Below, in pieces: positions 50,885 to 61,924 of a DNA stretch of 64,000 nt. This DNA comes from Trileptium ribeirensis (Eukaryota; Nematoda; Enoplea; Enoplida; Thoracostomopsidae), in contig JASANE010000018.1 of NCBI GenBank assembly GCA_030248225.1, positions 1-64,000 on the forward strand, given 5' to 3'. A program made the position numbers and the translations under genes. Numbering within the stretch: the stretch's first letter is position 1; every line of letters begins with the position of its first letter. The notes beneath the pieces were generated by a model that saw only the letters and a program-made list of their open reading frames with translations, did not search any database and had not been told where the DNA came from.

Positions 50885-51224
50885 TGTAGCATCTTACTGA
50901 CGCAACCCCCGCGGCCAGCTGCGGAGCACGTATTTTTGAGGTCATTACTCTTGGCATTGGCGGATGCTCGGATATCAGTCAATGGCGAAACAGCCAGCCC
51001 CACCAATTTAATAATCCACGAGTGATCATACTTGGACCAGCCGGGATTCGAACCCGGATCTCTAGCTTGCAAGTCTAGCGCGCTAGAATTACACCACAGG
51101 CCCCGATCACACCGTGTTCAGCTACGCTATATATGCTAGTGTAGTGAGATGCTACATAACTCCCCTGCGGAGTCGCGGAGCGAGCGTGCGTTTAGCTCTA
51201 GCTCTAGCGTAGTGAGATGCTACA
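50885..51224 (-). mobile_element. tRNA-bearing TIR element, left copy
   Basis: Bounded by TGTAGCATCTTACTGACGC and, at the other end, GCGTAGTGAGATGCTACA, inverted ends of about 18 bp. A second internal copy of the TGTAGCATCTCACTACG motif lies nearby. The inside holds a tRNA-like sequence and GC-rich flanks. It looks like a non-autonomous element that captured a tRNA, or a tRNA-derived SINE between repeats. No target duplication seen. Confidence 0.6.
51034..51103 (-). tRNA. tRNA-Ala(UGC)-like gene or pseudogene, left arm
   Basis: 70 nt on the minus strand fold as a cloverleaf: acceptor GGGCCTG/CTGGTCC (one T-T mismatch), D stem GTGT/GCGC with G-T pairs, and anticodon arm CTAGA-CTTGCAA-GCTAG (anticodon TGC, innermost A-G mismatch). 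The T arm CCGGG-TTCGAAT-CCCGG is perfect. The next base is A at the discriminator position. The third acceptor pair is G-U, the main alanine identity feature. The mismatches and the location inside a repeated element mean that function is uncertain. Confidence 0.65.
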
Positions 51225-52182
51225 ACAGAATATTATATCAAATTAACTAGTTACCGTGCACTGTTATAACCCAGTCGAAGGGTTACCGAAAGAAGGTCTA
51301 ACGATAAGGGTAAGCCAACAAAGAAAATATCTGACACAACCCAAAATGTAATACACATTGTTATATTTGTTTAAATGTGAGCTCTGCTTAGAACAAATAC
51401 CATCCTGGTTGACATAAGCTCGTTTCAGGCCAGATTTACTCCGTATTTCGGTAGGTGTAGCACTCTGAGACAATATGCTCCTAAAGAACCGAGAAACTGC
51501 TCTTAAATAGCATAATGGTTAGTATACTAGGCTCGAAGCTAAACCATCCAAGCTTCCAATATACCGCAGCGGCGCAACAGTTTGTTCAGGATCGCAATGA
51601 AATACGCAATAAAAATTTAAGGCAGAAACTGTAATTTTTTTTTATTTTTTTTTTTACGTCTTGCTTTTATGTCTGTACTTTCAGAGAAAAAAAACGCAAT
51701 ATATATTTATGAAACTTTTTGACTAAATGCACTCATGCTTTCGTCTCGTCGTAGTTGAAATCGTAGATATCCACCAAGGCAATTCACGACAAGAGACTTG
51801 TTTACTCTGTCGATATGAAAACAAACTGTTGACAATAGACCGGTTTCAGGCTTATATGGTTAATATTTTTTTGGTTTTTGTTGATTACCGATTCATCGTG
51901 TTAAAATATTTGTTTTCAATTTTCACAGACAGCTCTGTTGTAGATATGATGTAAGCCGACACAGTGGGAACTCACCGTGCTGCCTAGTTTCTCTTATTGC
52001 TGACAGCAGTCATATCTAGTTAATTAAATTTTTGTCTCGTGGTGGGTTAAAACTATAATTCATTTTCAATTAATGTACCGTCTGACGAACTGTTTAACAT
52101 CTTTGAGCGAAATATAATGGCAATGAAAGATATACTAACCATGATGTAAAAGCTGTTCTGAGCTGTACATGAATATATTTTA

Positions 52183-53410
52183 GGGTGTCCGCAAGTAAAG
52201 CACCAGCGTTAAAGCGGCCGACAGCACGCCAAATAATAAACATATTTAAAATCATTTTAAAAATGCACTTACTCTCACATATAACGTTAGGATTTTGATG
52301 CATAACACTTATCGTAAATGCAGAACCTTATGCGTCTCCAGGATCAAGTGTATTTCTTCCAATCAAAAACTCACACATCGGCAGTCTTTTCGCACCCATT
52401 TTCATGTCGAAAAGCTCTCTTTAAGGCACAAAGGTATTTGCCGTTTACGTTTCTATACTTTCTCCTTCAATACTCCCCACAAAAAAGTCAAGAGGGTTTA
52501 GATTAGGAGAACAAACAGGCCATTTGGCAGGGCCTCTGCATCCAGGCAACGGTCACGGATGGTCCGTTTATTGAGCGGCGCACAGCCGTCATTAAATAAG
52601 GGGACACGCCATTCTGAATAAAGCGAAGCTTGTCAATATGAATATTAAGATAAAATTCATTTCGCAGCATCATTAGGTGGTTGGCTTCATTCACAGAACC
52701 GTCGAAAAAGAACGGCCCAAAAATCCACCAGATCACATGGTGACCCACACTATCAGGCCAGGGAAATTCATATTGTGTTCAATAATGTTATCAGTGTTTC
52801 AGAATGCGAATAGACACGACTGCCGATTAACGTGGCCGTTTAACTTAAAATTGTTTTCAGCTGCTGTGTTTGGATCATCGTCGAGATGCTGTAGCCAGTT
52901 TTCACAAAATCCAACCCTGCGATAAGAATCGTCCTCATTCAGAGCATGAAATAACATCGGTCTAAAAGTTTTAGACCCAGAGTTTTAATAATTCGGAAAA
53001 CAGTCGATTAGTTGATGCCGCTAACGAAAAATTGATTTTGTCGGACTATTGTCAAAAAGATAAAAAATATCAGCAATCGCAGATGCCATTGGCGGTCTTC
53101 CTGTTCGGGGCACGTCAGCTACAGAACCTGCTTGATCAAAGCATTTATTAACTGAAGCAATAGTTTTATAATATAGTTGCTATGTAGACGAATGCCGGGA
53201 TGATTATCGCACAATTTCATGTCTGTTTAGATTAACTGAATACAGCCTTACTGCAGTTATTCGATCAGCCAAATTAAGAGATGTATCAGACATTTTCTTA
53301 TGCGTAGATATTAATACGTTCGGTTATAGTTCATGAAAGTATGTGCGTTGTAAGTATGCTATGTCATTCTTAGCAACCGTCTGAAGTTGGAGCATTACTT
53401 TTTGACACCC
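52183..53410 (-). mobile_element. Tc1/mariner-superfamily transposon
   Basis: 1228-bp element flanked by TA on both sides. The ends GGGTGTCCGCAAGTAAAGC and (inverted) GGGTGTCAAAAAGTAATGC match over about 27 bp with several differences. A broken minus-strand transposase fills it. Size, ends and TA duplication fit the superfamily. Confidence 0.85.
52320..53293 (-). pseudogene. Tc1/mariner transposase pseudogene
   Basis: Starts at an ATG at 53293. The N-terminal helix-turn-helix region ends in the familiar GSVADVPRTGRPPMAS. The C-terminal catalytic part contains RFIQNGVSPYLMTAVRRSI and WMQRPCQ, corresponding to the QxDGAPPH...WPPRSPDL region of arthropod/nematode-type transposases, with altered residues. 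Several in-frame stops and shifts (near 53200, 52990, 52800 and 52690) make it inactive. The C-terminal third also exists, inverted, at 59827-60262. Confidence 0.85.
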
Positions 53411-53412
53411 TA

Positions 53413-53875
53413 TATAATATAAATAAACAATGTATCCACAAATCACAACAATGTGTATTTACATACCAAAAATATTAATACAATTTTTGTTCTACATATT
53501 GTTAAATCATAACTTTATTTTAAAACAATATTTATTACAAACAGTTTTCCCAGTTTTTGGAGTTTACACTGGGACCATTCTTTGATGGCACCGCAGATTT
53601 ACAAAAATTTTCTTCTAAACAAAAGTAGAATTTAACGTTTTGAGGACATGTATCGTTCTGTCTGAAAACCTCGGCATGTTCACGCGACGACGAATTATGA
53701 ACATTTCTGTAGAATAGATTACGGCCGATAATTTGATAGTTTCTCAGACCGTCTGTTTCTCAAGGCAAAAAAGGCGATTTTCGTATTGGTGGAGTTATTT
53801 TTAATAACAGTCCAATTCTGGGATGAAATATTCTAATGACAGTCGATAGTTTCTCTCACTCAACGCAGGACATTA
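53413..53875. other. Unassigned spacer DNA
   Basis: No gene or repeat recognised. Confidence 0.35.
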
Positions 53876-54562
53876 AGCATACGTCTTAATTACAGCTTGA
53901 TGTTGCGATAAAGTCTTAGGAGCGTTAATTCCGAAATTAAACATGTACGATGGTGTAGGTGACCGGAAAAAACTGATGTAACCTAAGCAACTAATAACTA
54001 ACACTATAGGCAACATGTACAATTTAAGCATCTAGACTAGACATCTCGTAAATATACGTCTTAATTACGGCTTGATGTTACGATAATCTCTTAGAAGCGT
54101 TAACTCCGAAATTAAAAATGTACATTTGTGTGGGTGACCGGAAAAAATGGGTATAACCTAAGCTAATAATCACTAACACTATAGGCAACATGCACAATTA
54201 AATCATTTAGACTAGACATCTCGTAAATATACGTCTTAATTACAGCTTGGTGTTACGATAATCTCTTAGAAGCGTTAACTCCGAAATTAAAAATGTACAT
54301 TTGTGTGGGTGACCGGAAAAATGGATATAACCTAAGCTAATAATCACTAACACTATAGGCAACATGCACAATTGAATCATTTAGACTAGACATCTCGTAA
54401 ATATACGTCTTAATTACAGCTTGGTGTTACGATAATCTCTTAGAAGCGTTAATTCCGAAATCAAAAATGTACATTTGTGTGGGTGACCGGAAAAAACTGA
54501 TGTAACCTAAGCAAATAATCACTAACACTATAGGCAACATGCACTATTAAAGCATCTAGACA
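53876..54562. repeat. 175-bp tandem repeat, about four copies
   Basis: ACGTCTTAATTAC recurs at 53881, 54056, 54231 and 54405 (period 174-175). Each unit also has GTGACCGGAAAAA and CACTATAGGCAACATG. Units are closely similar. Non-coding. Confidence 0.95.
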
Positions 54563-57500
54563 ACCCAAGACGTGTCATTTTTGTTCAAGCTTTACTCCAA
54601 CTTATATCTTTTGTGCGTTACATAAACTAAACTGTAACCGAAATTATTCCTATATCGGGTAAGCAATCCGTGGGTCATCGAATGGGTTTTAAAAGGCCAA
54701 CAAGCCAATGGTGCCATCTGATGCATTAGACACAGCTGGCACACAAAAGGGGCTTCTATTTAAGAAAAAACACAGATAATAATACAACCCAACAGAAAAA
54801 GAAAGCGAAGCTCGTTGTCCTTAGTCTTTCGAAGTATACTATGCTTCGTTTTAAGAGAAACTACGTGATTAAGTATTAGGTCGTCAGGCAACTTATTTTT
54901 GGTAATTCGGAAACTGTAAAATCAACGGCGAGCTTCGATTGTCTTAAACTTTTGACTTTCGTGGCTCGAAGTTCCTACGAACCGCTCTAACGAATGCATT
55001 TATGGCGTCGTAAGCGAAATGATACAATTATATTTGATAGCTCTCCAAATTTATGTCTATAATACGTGTTACGGTGACTTTGTTCAACATCTCAGTCATA
55101 CTGTTGAAACATTAGTTTCACCCTCTTAAACACAACTATACTGTAAACTATCATGTATAAAGCTCAATCTGTCTTTATCTACCATAATGATCCAAGAGTT
55201 ACATTTACAGCTGTAAACATTATGATCTGTGAGTTACATGTAATAGTTGTAGCATAGGGAAGAGGTTACCTATGCTACAACTGACTTGTTATGTAGCTAA
55301 CCGTGCTTTCAGACATTTGTATGCAAGGATTTTTTTACATGTAATATATTACAATAACAGTTGTAAACATAATGCTCTGAGAATTACATTAACAGTTATA
55401 AACATTATGATCTGGAAATTATATGAACGGTTGTATACAGTGATTATGTAATATAACTTTGCTACAACTCTGTCACCGGTTTGCTCTAGCTCGGCTAGAT
55501 GTGCATTGGAATATTTGTACACACAGTTGTCCAGTTTATTGTCCAGCTTTCGCACTCGTTTCAACTTGTCAAAACCGTGCGTGTCATATCATTGAACGAC
55601 GGGTCAGCCATGCTGCAATTATTCCTAATGGGCGACGTGTAATACATTTACTTTCAGGAAAGGTGTATACAGTTGTATCATAAGTTTAAAACAAATTGAT
55701 TATAAAAGATCGTTCAAAATCTAACAAATGTTATCAAGGGTTCGCAAAAATTCTTAAAGAAATGTCTCGGTTATCACTCTATAGATGTATAGAGCCAGAG
55801 GGGATCCGTGTCGACAATGCCGCCGATGTCGAAGAGGGTAGCCCCAACGTCTGGGGGGGGGCGTGCATGGCATCATGAGTAAATATTTTTCCAGCCCAAA
55901 GTTTTTTATTAGTAATGTTAAAAAATTAAATTTTGTCTCATTCTGCCAGGTTTTAAGGGCTAATTGCTGTTTGGTACTAAATTTTTATGAATGGTACCGG
56001 ACCCATCCCACGCCCGGCAAAAGTTGAGGGAGCTCCATAAGTAACAGAGTAAAACGGTCTTAATGGGTCTTGCCCGACGGGTTTATGTGGCGATTTCAAA
56101 AAAATGTCATACTCTTCGCTAGAATTTACCATGAACATTTGTTATATACTGCTTATAAAGTCAAAGTTTGTAAATTATATTAGTTGTATGTGATACATGA
56201 TTGACGTTCATTCACTAATTTTGTAATATTCCATACAATACTGTTTCAATGTTGTATTTTTTGGTTGAACCTAATTGAATTAAATGGATGCATAGGAATA
56301 CATTTTATACATTTCTTGCGAAGTTTAGATAGTATCTTTGATATTTTGTATGTCATACATTTATTGTATGATCACTCATTGAGACTTATATATAAGTATT
56401 TTAGTAGCGTAAGTAATATAAATTTAGGAATATATCATGAATTTATGATTGAATTATCAATGAATCGCGAAAGCTTGGAATTCAGTCTGATCTCATTTTT
56501 CTGTATGATTTTTAACTACTAACAAATTTTTGGCAGTACAACGAAGACCGGGTGTACATTGATCAGATCTGATCCGATAGAGCATGCACAGTTTTTACCG
56601 AATGGTGCGGTGTGAACAAGTAGATACATAGATACAGCATGCGGCAGGCTCAGAATTTGGTCGATCCTTATCGAAATCAGATCTAATCGAATACAAATAT
56701 AAAAAATGTAATAGCTTTTTTACAAGATGATAACAATAAAACTTTTTCTTAATTAATATTATAGTTATGATTTTGTTATTTAAAAAATGAGTAGTCCAAT
56801 CGTAATATTTATTAATAATATAAAATTGACAAAAGAACCCGATTTAAGGTTGCTAGGGTTTCAAAGCTGTTTTAGTCGATTACTTGGCTTACAAACATAT
56901 TGTGAACAGTGCTGGTAACAACTATAAACAGTTTTATGCGTCCTTATATATCATTATATCAAAAGTGATTTCGACACATTGGCAAAATTAACTGATCAAG
57001 TTGCATAGATCATGGTTACGCTTGATTTACCAAGTACAATAATATGGTAATAGCGGTAAGAGAAAAGTTACCCAAGCTGGATGATGAAGCATATATTTAT
57101 CAGACCGAAAACCTGAGGGGCTGTGAATTAAGCAGGTTGAAAACCTGAGGTCTCAAAAGTGGTTCGACAACCTAGAAGAATCTAAAAACTGGTTCAAAAA
57201 CGTAGGGTTCTGAACTAGGTGGCCCATTGGCTCATAAACCTAATTGGGGTATAAGTCGGTGGTAGGAAAACATGGGTGGGGTAAAGTCCAAAACGTCCAT
57301 GACTAACGAGGTCAATTATAAAGAAACGCTGAAGTTGTATCATACGCTTCAGCAGAGTCGACCATCATCCACACTTGTTTTGATTGAGCTAACAGAATAC
57401 TCTGGATTAGCAAATCCCGAGCATACATATATATTTAATTTCAGTGGCATCCAAAACGAGCTAAAATAAGATCTGCTGAGTCCGCTGTGTTAACATTTCT

Positions 57501-58496
57501 TTAGCTTTACTCAAATACATACTTTTAAACGTATCATTAAAATCTTTTAATTTTACGGAGTATTCTATTCTGTTGCGCCCAAAAATTAAAACTAGAATGA
57601 AACTGAGTTTGAGAAATTGGATATATAATACTATATCAACTACTCAGTTTGATTTGACTGCAAGACTTAACCTAAAATTCAGGTGTTTTACATTTATCAA
57701 AGTCAACTGACATTTAGTCACTCTGCTGTCGGGTGAAATTGTTTTCGGTTTAGCAGGTGTTTACCATATCTGAACAAATTTCTTATCGTCGTGCTTCCCT
57801 CATTAAGAAGTTCAATTAAAATTTTGGCCATCAAACAATCAAACAGAACGTTTGTTTCGATGCTGAGTAAAAAATAAGTAGCTGTTTTAAATGTACACAT
57901 TTTAATCAGTTGAGTTTTTCTTGAGTAGCTGTTGCTCACTTGATGATAATTCTTAAGAGGGGTTTTTGGTTTTATAGATGATAAGTGGATATATATAAAG
58001 CATAGTCAAATGATTCCAGATGTATGAAATAGTCAATAGACACGACCGTGGGGTAAAACTGTGACGACTGCAAACTGACAGTGAAATCGAAAATATACTT
58101 ATGCGACGCTTGTTGTTATAGCTATATACCTTTATCGCGAGTGATAAAATGTATGTGAATGCTAACACCGCTAGTTATCATAACTATTCAAATTCAGTCA
58201 CATTCGAATTCAAATATTCAAAAGTAATTTTATTATAATGATTTAAAATATGACTAATTAAACGCACGGCTGTGCGAAAGTAGAATGAAACACCTTGAAA
58301 CTGCAAGAAAAAATTATCGGTTAACGGAGAAGCTTCACAGCAGTTTGAAAAGAGCCTAACAAAAACAAACATTGGGTTTATAGCATTCAGAGCAGTTATG
58401 TGTAGGCTAGATTTTTACCTAAACCGAATGAGAAAATAGCTCCCTTAATAAAAATTTCTTACAGACATTTAGACTAATTACTGTAACTATAAAAAT
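54563..58496. other. Mostly unassigned; MITE-related fragments
   Basis: 55195-55440 contains imperfect direct repeats of GAGTTACATTTACAG / TGTAAACATTATGATCT. 55245-55282 is a perfect 14-bp-stem hairpin (AGTTGTAGCATAGG and its complement, 10-nt loop) resembling the ends of the palindromic MITE. 55445-55630 shares words such as AAACCGTGCGTGT with that family. The frame at 57272-57469 and others are unrecognised. Confidence 0.4.
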
Positions 58497-58882
58497 GACG
58501 TAGCAATAAAAATCAGAGTACCATTTGTTCCACCGCAAATCTAAAACAGAGAGGCAGCGAGGCAATCACGGCCATTGCCGTTACGATACGAAATACTTGC
58601 AAGCACAAAGTATCTTATACCTACTATGACGTAGCAATAAAATCAGAGAACCCTTTGTTCCACCGCATATCTAAAACAGCGAGGCAGCGAGGCAATCACG
58701 GCCATTGAAGCTACGATACGAAATACTTGCAAGCACAAAGTATCTTATACCTACTATGACCTAGCAATAAAATTAGAGAACCCTTTTGTTCCACCGCAGA
58801 GCTATAACCGAAAGGCAGCGAGGCAATCACGGCCATTGCTGTTACGCTATGAAATACTTGCAAGCCCAAAGTATACTATACT
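58497..58882. repeat. ~130-bp tandem repeat, three copies
   Basis: GACGTAGCAATAAAA starts at 58497, 58628 and (with GACCTAGC) 58758. Units share GGCAGCGAGGCAATCACGGC and AAATACTTGCAAGC. Non-coding. Confidence 0.95.
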
Positions 58883-59089
58883 AAGCATGCTTCTTTCTCA
58901 TGTTAGTTCTATTGCATTATATATTTGCCTAAGCACTATGAGGTCTTGTTATGTGGATTGTGTAGCAGAGGTAATTCCTAATGCCGCATGCCAGGTCTAC
59001 CGACATTTGTAAACAAAGATTCTACAACAACGTCCACGCTTGAGGTTTTAACTGATGAAACGCTAACCAGAATTGCTGTATATGTATAG

Positions 59090-59545
59090 TGCTTGGGGGT
59101 ATTAAGGACAACCGGGTAATAAGGACAATTTTTAATTTGAGCCCACCTATCTCCTGACAGGCGCTATACACGAGCACGTGACTTGGATTAGCTGTGCCTC
59201 TACTCTACACGAATATTGCGCTATGTCGGTGTATATATGTACTCTTCATTCAATAAACAACATCAAGCGAATGTTGTTTAATTTTTATGTAATTTGTTTT
59301 CAATACGAATTTTGAGGTGCTAAGCATTTTTCGAATAACTTTTTAATGGATTGATATATTAGCGTAATTTTTTACAACTAACTGAAAAGATTGTAGCCAA
59401 TCTCTCTGTGTGTGTTAAATTAACAAAAAAATATGTTTATCGAACAAAGCTTGTTGCATTTCGAACCGTGTAAAGGACAACATCCGGGTAATAAGGACCA
59501 GCTGGTCGGGTTATTAGGACACTCGGTAGGGTAATAAGGACAATT
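59090..59545. repeat. GGGTAATAAGGACA motif clusters
   Basis: Copies of GGGTAATAAGGACA and close variants occur near 59098, 59113, 59471, 59485, 59507 and 59530, in two clusters about 370 bp apart. Style and wording (AAGGACA) recall the AAGGGACAC clusters at the window start. Probably subterminal repeats of a DNA transposon. Confidence 0.55.
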
Positions 59546-59826
59546 GTTTCGATCTACAATTTGCTACGTATAAGTAAAGTTGAAAACAAGAAACAAATCT
59601 TAGTGTCTGTACACCTGTTTTGTCTGACATATATAGTCGTGGATTTATAGCTTTAATCCGGATTGAATGGTATCGTCGCCCGTCGTCTGAACTTAAGCTA
59701 AATAGCAACTTCGATAGCTAGCCTATATGATTTTCTAAAATTCTACACTAAAGAAACGAGACTCTATTCAAAACTGAAACGTTATAGTTCACATGATTTA
59801 CCTATCAACAGTTACCAAATATTGAC

Positions 59827-60262
59827 AAGCTTCGCTTTATTCAGAATGGCGTGTCCCCTTATTTAATGACGGCTGTGCGCCGCTCAATAAACGGACCATC
59901 CGTGACCGTTGCCTGGATGCAGAGGCCCTGCCAAATGGCCTGTTTGTTCTCCTAATCTAAACCCTCTTGACTTTTTTGTGGGGAGTATTGAAGGAGAAAG
60001 TATACAAACGTAAACGGCAAATCCTGTTGTGCCTGAAAGAGGCTTTTGGAGCATGAAATGGTGCGAAAAGACTGCCGATGTGTGAGTTTTTGATTGGAAG
60101 AATACACTGATCCTGGAGACGCATAGGTTCTCAGTTACGATAAGTGTTATGCATCAAAATCCTAAGTTATATGTGAGAGTAAGTGCATTTTAAAATGATT
60201 TTAAATATGTTTATTATTTGGCGTGCTGGGCCGCTTTAACGCTGGGGTCTTACTTGTGGGAC
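59827..60262 (+). pseudogene. Truncated Tc1/mariner element (C-terminal part and one end)
   Basis: Inverted copy of 52183-52632: the terminal third of the transposase reading frame and one terminal repeat (CTTACTTGTGGGACACCC). The other two thirds are missing, so the inverted-repeat boundary falls inside the transposon. Stops match those of the left copy, showing the copy was already dead when duplicated. Confidence 0.85.
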
Positions 60263-61220
60263 ACCCTAAATATATTCATGTACAGCTAGAACAGCTTTGA
60301 CATCATGGTTAGTATATCTTTAATTGCATTGTATTTCGCTGAAAGATCTAAAGTTCGTTAGGACGGTACATTAATTGAAAATGAATTATAGTTTTAAACC
60401 ACCGACGAGACAAAAATTTAATTAACTAGATATGACTGCTGTCAGCAATAAGAGAAAACTAGGCAGCACGGTGAGTTCCCACTGTGTCGGCTTACATCAT
60501 ATCTACAACAGAGCTGTCTGTGAAAATTTGAAGACAAATATTTTAACACGATGAATCGGTAATCAACAAAAACCAAAAAAATATTAACCATATAAGCCTG
60601 AAACCGGTCTATTGTCAACAGTTTGTTTTCATATCTAGACAGAGTAAACAAGTCTCTTGTCGTGAATTGCCTTGGTGCGATCTATACGATTTTAACTAGA
60701 CGAGACGAAAGCGTGAGTGCATTTAGTCAAAAAGTTTCATAAATATATATTGCGTTTTTTTTCTCTGAAAGTACAGACATAAAAGCAAGACGTAAAAAAT
60801 AAGAAAAAAATTACAGTTTCTGCCTTAAATTTTTATTGCGTATTTCATTGCGATCCTGAACAAACTGTTGCGCCGCTGCGGTATATTGGAAACTTGGATG
60901 GTTTAGCTTCGAGCCTAGTATACTAACCATTATGCTATTTAAGAGCAGTTTCTCGGTTCTTTAGGAGCATATTGTCTCAGAGTGCAACACCTACCGAAAT
61001 ACGAGTAAATCTGGCCTGAAACGAGCTTATGTCAACCAGGATGGTATTTGTTCTAAGCAGAGCTCACATTTAAACAAATATAACAATGTGTCTACATTTT
61101 GGGTTGTGTCAGATATTTTCTTTGTTGGCTTACCCTTATCGTTGAGCCTTCTTTTCAGGTAACCCTTCGACTGGGTTATAACAGTGCACGGTAACTATAT
61201 AATTTGATATAATATTCTGT

Positions 61221-61561
61221 TGTAGCATCTCACTACGCTAGAGCTAGAGCTAAACGCACGCTCGCTCCGCGACTCCGCAGGGGAGTTATGTAGCATCTCA
61301 CTACGCTAGCATATATAGCGTAGCTGAACACCCTGTGATCGGGACCTGTGGTGTAATAGTAGCGCGCTAGACTTGCAAGCTAGATATCCGGGTTCGAATC
61401 CCAGCTGGTCCAATGTATGATCACTCGTGGATTATTACAATTGGTGGGGCTGGCTCTTCGCATTGACTGATCTGCACGAGCATCCGCCAATGCGAAGAGT
61501 AATGAGCTCAAAAATACGTGCTCCGCAGCTGGCCGCGGGGGTTGCGTAGTGAGATGCTACA
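61221..61561 (+). mobile_element. tRNA-bearing TIR element, right copy
   Basis: Starts TGTAGCATCTCACTACGC and ends GCGTAGTGAGATGCTACA, perfect 18-bp inverted ends. Another direct copy of the end motif lies at 61288. It encloses the second tRNA-like sequence. Mirror of 50885-51224. Confidence 0.65.
61342..61411 (+). tRNA. tRNA-Ala(UGC)-like pseudogene, right arm
   Basis: 70-nt cloverleaf equivalent to the left-arm copy, same anticodon loop CTTGCAA. Here the third acceptor pair is A-U, not G-U, and the T stem has one C-A mismatch (CCGGG/CCCAG). It therefore looks more decayed than its partner. Confidence 0.55.
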
Positions 61562-61924
61562 CGGTATTTAACACATATATTTGATAAATTTGACATAATA
61601 TAACACTTAAATTTTTATACATTTGACATAATATTTATATATTTAACACAGTATTTGATATTTTTTGTATTAAACAATGCACAGCTCCTATATTACGTCA
61701 TTTACAGATACCAAATTATTACTGTCATTTCTTCTTCCCATTAGTAGAAACCCACATTATTAGTTTCAAACGAACAAAAATGTTATTCTTTTTAATCATA
61801 GGTATATGGATTTCAGTCTAATTCCGCTTTGGGTAGTCATTAAATAATGTTCGCAGGTTATATTAGACATTCACGATAATCGGTTTCAATACTGTACAGT
61901 AGCATCACACTTAATAAATTAAGT

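Larger units (their letters stand above)
50521..52632 (+). repeat. Left arm of large inverted repeat (non-satellite part)
   Basis: This 2.1-kb segment is mirrored at 59827-61940 at high identity (a few substitutions and short indels per 100 bp by eye). It contains the tRNA-bearing element, a T-rich tract (51638-51655) and part of the Tc1/mariner element. A 75-codon frame (51727-51954) has a 70-codon counterpart on the other arm (60442-60651, minus strand), but no recognised family. Together with the satellites the mirrored region exceeds 3.5 kb per arm. Confidence 0.92.

Noticed and set aside
51727..51954. 75-codon frame conserved in both arms of the inverted repeat
   Set aside because: Its presence in both arms follows from the duplication itself; no family or coding signature supports a gene.
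52295..52925. Plus-strand frames across the Tc1/mariner element
   Set aside because: They are shadows of the minus-strand transposase remnant.
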